A DNA stretch of 5,221 bases, taken from contig CALMIB010000324.1 of assembly GCA_937863945.1 (NCBI GenBank), positions 1 to 5,221 of the forward strand. Direction: 5' to 3'. Source of the DNA: an uncultured Longilinea sp. (GTDB taxonomy: Bacteria > Chloroflexota > Anaerolineae > Anaerolineales > Anaerolineaceae). Numbering within the stretch: position 1 is the stretch's first letter; each line of letters opens with the position of its first letter. Both the position numbers and the translations under genes were made by a program. The notes under the pieces are model-generated. The model had not been told where the DNA came from. It worked only from the letters and a program-made list of their open reading frames with translations, and ran no database searches. This document shows, piece by piece, positions 1-5,221 of the stretch.

Positions 1-1140
1 GCGCTGCACGGGAATCCGGCGCGCTGGCTGGTCTTCGCGGCGGCTGCCGGGCGGCTCGGCATGGTGGTTTTCGTGCTCATCCGCGGCGACATCACCGCCC
101 TCGCCGAGATTCCCCTGGTGGGCCAACTGGCCGGCGCGCTGTTCATGCGCCCCGACCGGCTGGAGGTGTACAATCACTCCCTGGCGCTGCTGGCCGAACA
201 GCCCTTCACCGGCATCGGCCTGGGCGACGCCTTCAGCATGGTCTATTCGCGCTATGAACTGGCGCTGGCGGTGCCATACCTGGTCTATTCTCACAACCTG
301 CTGCTCGAAATCTGGCTGCAACAGGGCATCCTCGGCGCGGCCGCGTTCATCTGGCTGGTCGTTGCGCTGTTCACCGCGCTGGCCAGCCGCCCGGACCTTA
401 AGAGCGATTTGCGCCTGCAGGCCGCGGCTGCCGGGCTGATCGCTACGCTGCTGCACGGGGTGGTCGATGCACGCCAGTATCCCTCCCTGTGGACCTGGCT
501 GCCGTTCTTCTTCCTTTTAGGACTGTGCGCTGCGCGCCTTTTGCAGACGCAGCCTTTACCGAAACCGCGCCTGGAATGGCTTCTCCCAACAGGGGTTACC
601 GCCATCTTTTTGATCCTGGTTCTGCTGCTGAATTGGCCGCTGACCGCCGCCTGGGACGCCAACCGCGCCGGGCTGCTTCAAATCCGCGCGGCCTTCGATA
701 AAACGCTCACGCCGGAACAACAGGAGGCTATGCGCAGTCAAAGTGAGGACCTGTTTGCGCAGGCGCTGGCGGCCAATCCGGGCAGCGCCCCCATTCAGCG
801 CCGCTACGGCCTGCTGCGGATGGAGCAGGAGCGCTTCGAGGAGGCCATTCCGCTGCTCGAGCAGGCTCATGCGGCTGCGCCGGGCCACCTGGCCGCGCGC
901 AAATCCCTGGGCCTGGCGCGCCTGTGGACGGGAGACCTGGAACGCGCCAGCGAACTGCTGGCCGGCCTCCCCAACATCGTCCCCGAACTGGAAGGGTTGG
1001 CCTGGGAACAATACCACGACCTTCACCACGATCAGGCAGCGCTCAATGCCTACCTGCTGCTGGACCTACTGAACCCCGGGCAGGATTTTACCCGGCAGAT
1101 GATCGAAACCCTGCAAAACCGCCCGCCAACCGGCCCATAA
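1..1140 (+). CDS. O-antigen ligase/polymerase-like (Wzy_C) membrane protein with TPR-like C-terminus, 5' partial
   Basis: The frame is open from base 1, so the gene starts outside the window. The ATG at 61 is probably internal, because the protein lacks the many upstream membrane helices usual for this family. 379 residues are visible (numbered from base 1). The Wzy_C/WaaL-type hallmark is present: an Arg-rich periplasmic segment near 50-53, then GIGLGDAF at 71-78, then SHNLLLE with the conserved His at 98, then a Gly-rich helix start (QQGILG, 107-112). Hydrophobic segments follow at about 112-128, 141-152, 163-180 and 192-213. From about 220 the protein is soluble, with helix-pair repeats resembling TPRs (about 246-325; ANPGSAPIQRRYGLL, AAPGHLAARKSLGLA). 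Family proteins polymerise or transfer lipid-linked glycans on the outer membrane face. The TPR part may dock partners (inference). Ligase and polymerase cannot be told apart by sequence. The gene converges on the minus-strand genes, and its TAA stop lies inside the terminator's A/T tract. Confidence 0.85.
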   Translation, partial: ALHGNPARWLVFAAAAGRLGMVVFVLIRGDITALAEIPLVGQLAGALFMRPDRLEVYNHSLALLAEQPFTGIGLGDAFSMVYSRYELALAVPYLVYSHNLLLEIWLQQGILGAAAFIWLVVALFTALASRPDLKSDLRLQAAAAGLIATLLHGVVDARQYPSLWTWLPFFFLLGLCAARLLQTQPLPKPRLEWLLPTGVTAIFLILVLLLNWPLTAAWDANRAGLLQIRAAFDKTLTPEQQEAMRSQSEDLFAQALAANPGSAPIQRRYGLLRMEQERFEEAIPLLEQAHAAAPGHLAARKSLGLARLWTGDLERASELLAGLPNIVPELEGLAWEQYHDLHHDQAALNAYLLLDLLNPGQDFTRQMIETLQNRPPTGP

Positions 1141-1172
1141 AAAAAGCGGACGGCCAGGCAGCCGTCCGCTTT
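1139..1172 (-). terminator. Rho-independent terminator for the minus-strand genes, possibly bidirectional
   Basis: A perfect 12-bp inverted repeat (1143-1154 with 1161-1172, AAAGCGGACGGC and its complement) encloses a 6-nt loop. Read on the minus strand, the GC-rich stem is followed by seven T residues (complement of 1139-1145), so it is a textbook intrinsic terminator for the secreted-protein gene that ends at 1192. Read on the plus strand, the stem ends in only three T residues before ACC, so termination of the Wzy-like gene would be weaker. The T-tract overlaps that gene's TAA stop codon. Confidence 0.9.
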
Positions 1173-1185
1173 ACCTCAGGTAAAG
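1169..1185. repeat. 8-bp palindrome overlapping the terminator stem
   Basis: CTTTACCT-C-AGGTAAAG is a perfect palindrome with a single central base. As RNA it would form a 7-bp stem with a 3-nt loop. Its left arm shares four bases (1169-1172) with the right arm of the main terminator, so the two hairpins cannot both be fully paired. On the plus strand it is followed by a pyrimidine-rich stretch (ATTTCTCTATT), which could make it an auxiliary terminator for the Wzy-like gene. That role is inference. Confidence 0.5.
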
Positions 1186-1191
1186 ATTTCT

Positions 1192-2679
1192 CTATTGTAC
1201 CGGATCACCGAAGGTGATCACCAGCGTCGGGCGCGCTTCGGGCAGGTCGTAGTTGGAGGCATAGAAATACTTGCCGCTGTGCTTCGGCCAGTCGGAGGAA
1301 TACAACACCAGGCGCAGCGGATTGCCGGATTGGTAGGCGCGCACCACCGCCGCGGGGATGGACCATTCGTATGCCACGCCCAGGGGGCCGCCAAACCCCG
1401 GCAGCGGATCGACGTACGTGGCCGCAAAATTCTCAGCCACCAGCGGCGCATTGTTCCAGGTGAGCGTGCCTTCATTCCAGTCCGCGTTGACCGTGGCGAC
1501 ATGGATCAACGAAGAATCCGCTTCGTTGGGGTCCGAATTGCCGAACAGCCGCATCACCAGTTTGGCCGATTGGATCACCTTGCCGGCGGGAACGGCTCCC
1601 AGCGGGAAGGTGACGTAATACTTGGCAAAACAGGGCCAGTCGGCCACGTTGGCCTGGTTCTGGATATTGACCTGCGTATTATAGACCGTGTAATTGGCGT
1701 AAGCTGATTCAGGCAGCGTGCCCCATTGGCCAAAGAAGTCGGGCTTGGTGATGTCGCCGCAAATGGTGCTGCCGCCAATGCTCGCGTCGGGAACCGAGGC
1801 CGCGTTGAGCCCCTGGCGGATGGTGATCGACCGGACGTTCTGGGCGGACGGGGGCGAATACGCCGGCAGCCCAAAACCCAGTTCAGCCCAGGATGCCGGC
1901 CGGGAGGGCTCCATCGCAGGCGGCCAGGATTTTGCCGGCAATGGGCCGCTGGCGTCATCGCGGTCGTGCAGGGTGACGGCCATGCCCCAGGCCGTGCCGT
2001 CCGCCGGTTTCCCGGTCAGACCCAGACTGGTATACGGAATTTCGAAGCGCATCAACCAGCCCATGTTATCCCTGGCAGTCTGGTTGTAGCCGCCTTCGCC
2101 TTCGTACCCCACCAACAGATCGTAGGGAACATCCGCGGGCACCCACTGGCTGCCATTGCCGCGGTATTCAGCGTGATAAGGCGATGGATCCAGGTAATAC
2201 AGGTAATTTTGCGCCACGAATCGGTACGTTCCAGCATCCGGTGCGCTACCGTAGACACCTGCCGGGCGCAAATACAGGCTGATGGCGTCGTACTGGGACA
2301 ATTCCGGATCGGTCGGGCTGGTGTCATACCACAGCATGCGGTCGAACACCTCAATCCAGATCACCACGTGCGTGTTGGTAAAGCCCGTGCGCACGTCCAC
2401 ATAGTTCTCCGAGCGGCTCACGTTGCCAAACCAGAAAATGCTCGAAGGCATCAACCAGGTTGGATCCGGCAAAAAGCGCGCGTTTTGGCGGTAGCCGCTA
2501 GTGTTATTGCTGACCGGAATTTGATTGGAAACCAGCGGCAGGTAGACCGTCGTGCCGCTTCCATCAGCGGAAAAATCAACGCGGGAAGGTTTCCCCTCCC
2601 GCGCGGCTTTCACGTTCATCGATTGTGTTGGCTGCGCCAGCATGAACAACACCAGTACAGCAAAGATCAGTTTTTTCAT
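1192..2679 (-). CDS. Secreted CBM9/DOMON-like plus DNRLRE domain protein
   Basis: 495 residues. A Sec signal peptide is clear: MKK, a hydrophobic core to about residue 15, and cleavage probably near 20-25. A YLPLV segment follows at 46-50, typical in my experience of exported Chloroflexota proteins. Residues about 85-270 look like a CBM9/DOMON-like beta-sandwich (DVRTGFTNTHVVIWIEVFD, then WLMRFEIPYTSLGL, then WGMAVTLHDRDDA). Residues about 281-490 match the DNRLRE type, with AKLVMRLFG, the W-x-E-x-x-L-T-W-N-N-A-P core at 401-412, and a closing PTLVITFG strand. The only two cysteines, 307 and 350, both lie in this second domain and could form a disulphide. I see no catalytic motif, C-terminal anchor, LPXTG or PEP-CTERM signal, so it is probably released or held by binding glycan (inference). 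The M1 start is chosen because the Met at 21 would lose the signal peptide. There is no Shine-Dalgarno site; a strong promoter lies immediately upstream. Confidence 0.88.
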   Translation of the reverse strand: MKKLIFAVLVLFMLAQPTQSMNVKAAREGKPSRVDFSADGSGTTVYLPLVSNQIPVSNNTSGYRQNARFLPDPTWLMPSSIFWFGNVSRSENYVDVRTGFTNTHVVIWIEVFDRMLWYDTSPTDPELSQYDAISLYLRPAGVYGSAPDAGTYRFVAQNYLYYLDPSPYHAEYRGNGSQWVPADVPYDLLVGYEGEGGYNQTARDNMGWLMRFEIPYTSLGLTGKPADGTAWGMAVTLHDRDDASGPLPAKSWPPAMEPSRPASWAELGFGLPAYSPPSAQNVRSITIRQGLNAASVPDASIGGSTICGDITKPDFFGQWGTLPESAYANYTVYNTQVNIQNQANVADWPCFAKYYVTFPLGAVPAGKVIQSAKLVMRLFGNSDPNEADSSLIHVATVNADWNEGTLTWNNAPLVAENFAATYVDPLPGFGGPLGVAYEWSIPAAVVRAYQSGNPLRLVLYSSDWPKHSGKYFYASNYDLPEARPTLVITFGDPVQ

Positions 2680-2686
2680 ACTGGTG
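2650..2686. repeat. Inverted repeat straddling the start codon of the secreted-protein gene (possible operator)
   Basis: CACCAGTA (2650-2657) and TACTGGTG (2679-2686) are perfect 8-bp inverted arms separated by 21 bp. After two mismatches, three more bases pair on each outer side (AAC with GTT). The arms cover the start codon, the predicted transcription start and codons 8-10. If transcription starts near 2682, half of one arm is not transcribed, so a DNA-level operator is more plausible than an mRNA hairpin. An 8-bp match at this distance can also arise by chance. Confidence 0.35.
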
Positions 2687-2688
2687 CG

Positions 2689-2718
2689 GTTATATCACGC
2701 CCATTGAAAAACTGTCAA
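2689..2718 (-). promoter_or_regulatory. Near-consensus sigma70 promoter of the secreted-protein gene; predicts a leaderless mRNA
   Basis: Read on the minus strand: a perfect -35 box TTGACA (2718-2713), an 18-bp spacer, and a -10 box TATAAC (2694-2689) preceded by TGA, which gives an extended -10. Only nine bases (CGCACCAGT) separate the -10 box from the ATG at 2679. Transcription starting 7-10 bases after the -10 box would begin at 2682, 2681 or 2679, so the mRNA would have a 0-3 nt leader. The missing Shine-Dalgarno site agrees with this. It gives the gene its own promoter, separate from the kinase gene 67 bp upstream. Confidence 0.72.
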
Positions 2719-2746
2719 ACAGCGGAATCCTTAAGAAAACCCGCCC

Positions 2747-4300
2747 TCAGGCTTTGGATTTGGACGGCTTTTCGTAATTGTACGGGTAATACTTGCTGTA
2801 ATACGAATCGCGCCGCAGTACCCGGTTGAGCACCACCACCACGTTCTTGAGACGCAGTTTCTTGATTTCCTCTTTCAGGGCCCGCAGTGCATCCTTGCGC
2901 GTATAACCCGGGCGAACCACCAGCACCACGCAGTCCACCTTGGTGCTCAAAGCCGAGGCATCCGAAAGGAAGAAGGGTGGGCCATCCAAAACGACCACAT
3001 CCGCCATCGACTGGAGCGATTCGAGCAATTCCTCCATCTTCTTTGATTCAAGCAATTCGGATGGGTTGGGCGGCATCGGGCCAGCCGGGATCAGCTTCAG
3101 TGTTCCGGCATTCCAGGGCACCAGCACGTCCTGCAGCGACATCGAGCCTTTGAATACGTCGCTAAACCCATGCTCGTTATCAATGCTGACGGCATTGTGC
3201 AGCATGGGGCGGTGGAAATCGGCGTCCACGCAAATCACCTTGCGGTCTCCCTGCGAGAGAACCACCGCCAGGTTGGCGGAAATCGTCGATTTCCCTTCCG
3301 AGATGCCTGCGCTGGTGATCAGGAAGGAGCGCAAGGGCGTATCCGGATCGAGCAGGTCGAGGTTGGTGCGCAGCACTCGAAAGGCATGCGCCACCGGAGA
3401 GCGCGGCTCTTCCAGCACATATGACCAGGGATCCTTGCCCTGCGGGAAATCGCCGACCTCGCCCACCACCGGAATGTCGAGGATGCGTTTGACCTCATCG
3501 GCATTCTTGACGGCGTCATCGAAGAATTCGATCGCGTAGGCGGCCACCACTGCCAGCGCAAAACCGACCACCGCGGCCAGGATGACGATCATCATGCGGT
3601 TAGGGCCGGTGGGGTTGGTGGGAATCTCCGCCGGTTCGATCACCGTCAGCGCGTTGGTCGCGCCGCCCTGGGTATTCGAAAGCAGCGCCGCGTAAGTGGA
3701 TTGCAGGTTGCTGAGCCGCGATTGCAACGTTTGAATCTGCGATTGCATATCGGCGATCTGCCGCGCGCTGGTCAACTTGGTCACTTGCGCCTGCAAATCT
3801 TCCAATTCGTTGCGCGTTTCCTCAATTTGACCCTGCACGACCGTCAACTGGTCTTCGAGGAACTGCTGAATGCCGGCATCCTCGCCCTGCAGCGACGGGC
3901 TGCGATTGACCAACTGGTTGGCCAGCTCGTTGGCCACCACCATGGTGCGCTGCGGATTGGTATCGTTGACCACGATTTCCACCAGCGTGGTATTGGGCAC
4001 CGCCCGAACGGAATATTCCGGCAAAAACTCCAGCCCCAGGGCGTCCATGGCCGCCTGGCGAATCGGCTCGCGGTAGGCGATATCGGCATAGATGCCGGCC
4101 AACTGCTGCTGCAAATAATATTCGCCGCCGTTGGGATTGGCCGCGTTCAGCGAGTTTCCCACCATTAACGTCGTGCGCACCTGGTAAACGTCTGGTTGGG
4201 TAAAGGAGTAGGCCAGGCTGGCGCCGGCGGCAATCACTGTCGCGGCGACCAACAGCCACCACCATTTGCGGAGCGGAGCAATGTAATCGTTAAGATTCAT
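2747..4300 (-). CDS. Fused Wzz chain-length regulator / BY-family tyrosine kinase
   Basis: 517 residues from the ATG at 4300, chosen because AAAGGA lies 6 nt upstream; an in-frame GTG at 4324 has no such support. In order: N-terminal Wzz segment; membrane helix 1 (about 13-33, after a WWW triplet); extracytoplasmic domain; Gln-rich coiled coil (about 137-209); Pro-rich stretch before membrane helix 2 (about 223-256); cytoplasmic kinase. Kinase motifs are Walker A GISEGKST (332-339), Walker A' VICVDADFHRP (355-365), PPNPSELL (410-417) and Walker B VVVLDGPP (435-442). The C-terminal tail has six tyrosines at 500, 501, 504, 505, 507 and 509, the expected autophosphorylation cluster. Family members control length and export of capsule or exopolysaccharide through phosphorylation cycles. 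It is shorter than proteobacterial Wzc (about 720 residues), mainly through a smaller external domain. Oddities: His305 replaces the Glu of the EX2RX2R oligomerisation motif, and Gly440 replaces the usual Thr/Ser in Walker B. No cognate phosphatase is in the window. Confidence 0.95.
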   Translation of the reverse strand: MNLNDYIAPLRKWWWLLVAATVIAAGASLAYSFTQPDVYQVRTTLMVGNSLNAANPNGGEYYLQQQLAGIYADIAYREPIRQAAMDALGLEFLPEYSVRAVPNTTLVEIVVNDTNPQRTMVVANELANQLVNRSPSLQGEDAGIQQFLEDQLTVVQGQIEETRNELEDLQAQVTKLTSARQIADMQSQIQTLQSRLSNLQSTYAALLSNTQGGATNALTVIEPAEIPTNPTGPNRMMIVILAAVVGFALAVVAAYAIEFFDDAVKNADEVKRILDIPVVGEVGDFPQGKDPWSYVLEEPRSPVAHAFRVLRTNLDLLDPDTPLRSFLITSAGISEGKSTISANLAVVLSQGDRKVICVDADFHRPMLHNAVSIDNEHGFSDVFKGSMSLQDVLVPWNAGTLKLIPAGPMPPNPSELLESKKMEELLESLQSMADVVVLDGPPFFLSDASALSTKVDCVVLVVRPGYTRKDALRALKEEIKKLRLKNVVVVLNRVLRRDSYYSKYYPYNYEKPSKSKA

Positions 4301-4306
4301 AATCAG

Positions 4307-4312
4307 TCCTTT
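4307..4312 (-). promoter_or_regulatory. Shine-Dalgarno site deciding the kinase start
   Basis: AAAGGA on the minus strand lies 6 nt before the ATG at 4300. It supports MNLNDYIAPL as the N-terminus rather than the GTG start eight codons upstream, which would place this purine block inside the coding region. Confidence 0.8.
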
Positions 4313-4365
4313 GGCTGGCGTCACACCCGGGGCAGCAACTGCCTCTGGCTAACCCCCATTCACTT

Positions 4366-4394
4366 ATTTTATCAACTTTCACAATCAAAGTCAC
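4366..4394 (-). promoter_or_regulatory. Probable extended -10 promoter of the Wzz/BY-kinase gene
   Basis: In the 111-bp gap after the glycosyltransferase, the minus strand carries TGA-TAAAAT (-10 box 4371-4366, five of six consensus bases, with the extended TG). Seventeen bp upstream is a weak -35 candidate, GTGACT (4394-4389). The predicted start is near 4359, giving a leader of about 59 nt. That leader contains a small perfect hairpin, GGCAG-TTG-CTGCC (4343-4331), before the Shine-Dalgarno site. Read-through from the glycosyltransferase is also possible, as no terminator is seen between them. Confidence 0.5.
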
Positions 4395-4411
4395 GCAATC
4401 CACCGGCCAAT

Positions 4412-5221
4412 TCAAACCGCGGAGGGGTCCAGCCGGGCCTGGCGGTAGATTTCCTCCAGGCTGGCGGCAGCAGCATTCCACGAATGCTGCCGCTCCACAA
4501 ACCTTCGCCCGCCCTGCCCCAACCTTTGCTGCATTTCCGGGTCCGCCAACAGGCTCAATACGTGCCGGGCGAAGTCGTCCGGCTGCCCGGCGACCAAAAT
4601 TTCCTCGCCGGCGCGAATTTGCAGCGCCGAAACCGCCTGCGGACTGGCCACCACCGGCGTCGCGCAGGCCAGTGCTTCCAGCACCTTGTTTTGAATCCCC
4701 GCCCCGTAGGTGATGGGGGCAACCGCAACCGCGGCCCGCCGCAGGTAGGGCCGCAAATCAGGCACCGAGCCCGTCACGCGCACCCGCGGATCCTCAGCCA
4801 GCGCGAGCAGTTCGCGCGGCGGATCCTTGCCGACCACGTTCAGGCTCACCTCCGGGCGTTCGGCCCACACCAGCGGTAGAATGTCGTTGACCAGGTGCAG
4901 CACCATGGCCACGTTGGCGTGATAGCTCATCTTGCCGCTGATCACCAGTTCATCCTGCGCGCGGATCACGCCTGCATCCGGCTGGAAGTAGTCCAGGTCC
5001 ACGCCGTTGGGAAGCACCACCAGGCGGTCGGAGTATTGAGGCGCCAATTCCATAAATGCTTTCCGGTCGATGGGCGAGGTGACCAGCACGCGCGCAAATT
5101 GCCCGGCCAGCCAGCCTTCATACGGCGCGGTCCGGCTCAATTCAAAGCGCGTGACGGCTTTTTTGACCGTCTGGCGCGCCTGACGCGAGGCCTGCCGGAA
5201 CAGGTGCGTGATGCAATCCAC
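4412..5221 (-). CDS. Family 4 glycosyltransferase, Stp1-like (exosortase/PEP-CTERM-associated type), 5' partial
   Basis: 269 residues are visible. The GTG at the window edge is probably an internal Val codon, since GT4 enzymes of this type are about 400 residues and the N-terminal acceptor domain is mostly missing. What remains is the end of that domain, then PNGVDLDYFQP (71-81), which marks the linker to the donor-binding domain, then ISGKMSYHANV (94-104), NVVGKDPP (128-135), VTGSVPDLRPYL (149-160) and GAGIQNKVLEALACATPVVAS (173-193), the nucleotide-sugar site. The KMSYHANV and GIQNKVLEA pattern resembles the sugar transferase family linked to PEP-CTERM/exosortase loci (TIGR03087), recalled from memory. 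It would transfer a sugar from a nucleotide donor to a lipid-linked glycan at the cytoplasmic membrane face; donor and acceptor cannot be read here. The first Glu of the EX7E motif is replaced (Ala174), while Glu182 is kept. It probably lies upstream of the kinase in the same transcription direction. Confidence 0.88.
   Translation of the reverse strand: MDCITHLFRQASRQARQTVKKAVTRFELSRTAPYEGWLAGQFARVLVTSPIDRKAFMELAPQYSDRLVVLPNGVDLDYFQPDAGVIRAQDELVISGKMSYHANVAMVLHLVNDILPLVWAERPEVSLNVVGKDPPRELLALAEDPRVRVTGSVPDLRPYLRRAAVAVAPITYGAGIQNKVLEALACATPVVASPQAVSALQIRAGEEILVAGQPDDFARHVLSLLADPEMQQRLGQGGRRFVERQHSWNAAAASLEEIYRQARLDPSAV

Noticed and set aside
61..63. ATG at 61 as the true start of the Wzy-like protein
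   Set aside because: The frame is open to base 1 with hydrophobic residues upstream, and the visible part lacks the N-terminal helices of the family.
556..1029. 157-residue minus-strand open frame inside the Wzy-like gene
   Set aside because: Shadow of the TPR-like region; no domain, and the plus strand codes for a coherent protein.
2712..2722. Small hairpin CTGT-TTG-ACAG followed by five T residues (minus strand), as a terminator of the kinase gene
   Set aside because: The stem is only 4 bp and it overlaps the -35 box; too weak to call a terminator.
1726..2829. 367-residue plus-strand open frame antisense to the secreted-protein gene
   Set aside because: Its length comes from the GC-rich complement of a real gene. 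The translation is Arg/His/Gln-rich with no recognisable domain, and it runs across the promoter gap into the kinase gene. The minus strand has a signal peptide and two recognisable domains.
4301..4324. GTG start at 4324, giving a 525-residue kinase
   Set aside because: No Shine-Dalgarno site precedes it, while AAAGGA sits correctly before the ATG at 4300; Wzz proteins typically begin a few residues before the first membrane helix.
4196..4879. 227-residue plus-strand open frame across the glycosyltransferase/kinase boundary
   Set aside because: It spans an intergenic gap and two well-supported minus-strand genes, with Pro/Arg/Gln-rich sequence typical of a shadow frame.
1..5221. Mobile elements, CRISPR arrays, tRNA or other RNA genes
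   Set aside because: No transposase or integrase-like protein, no spaced direct repeats and no tRNA-like folds were seen on reading both strands.

Overview
The window is about 60% G+C by eye and almost fully coding. It looks like part of an exopolysaccharide or surface-glycan biosynthesis locus. The best guess for the host is a member of the Chloroflexota, probably Anaerolineae-like. This rests on a secreted protein with a Tyr-Leu-Pro-Leu-Val segment just after its signal peptide (a motif I associate with exported Chloroflexota proteins), its CBM9-like plus DNRLRE architecture, and a compact fused Wzz/BY-kinase. That assignment is inference, not proof.

Layout. On the + strand, 1-1140 is the 3' part of an O-antigen ligase/polymerase-like (Wzy_C) membrane protein with a TPR-like C-terminal extension. 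It converges on three minus-strand genes. Reading those in their own direction from the right edge: a partial GT4 glycosyltransferase of the exosortase-associated (Stp1-like) type (5221-4412); a fused Wzz chain-length regulator/BY tyrosine kinase (4300-2747); and a secreted two-domain protein with a CBM9/DOMON-like domain and a DNRLRE domain (2679-1192). The convergent gap of about 50 bp holds a strong GC-rich hairpin whose T-tract is oriented for the minus-strand genes, and a second palindrome that overlaps it.

Regulation. Two minus-strand promoters can be proposed. The one before the kinase is an extended -10 type, with a leader of about 59 nt and a good Shine-Dalgarno site that fixes the start at 4300. 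The one before the secreted protein is close to sigma70 consensus (TTGACA, 18 bp, TGA-TATAAC). It lies so near the ATG that the mRNA should be leaderless or carry only a 1-3 nt leader, and there is no Shine-Dalgarno site. An 8-bp inverted repeat straddles this start codon.

How the genes may work together. The glycosyltransferase would add a sugar to the lipid-linked repeat unit. The Wzy-like protein would polymerise or ligate it on the outer face of the membrane. The Wzz/BY-kinase would control chain length and export through cycles of tyrosine phosphorylation. The secreted CBM9/DNRLRE protein could bind the resulting glycan or act in the extracellular matrix, but its role is not known. I see no RNA genes, CRISPR arrays, insertion sequences or phage genes. 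Apart from the proposed leaderless promoter, the poorly described secreted protein and some residue-level oddities in the kinase, this is a recognisable polysaccharide locus, and I found no clear new system in it.
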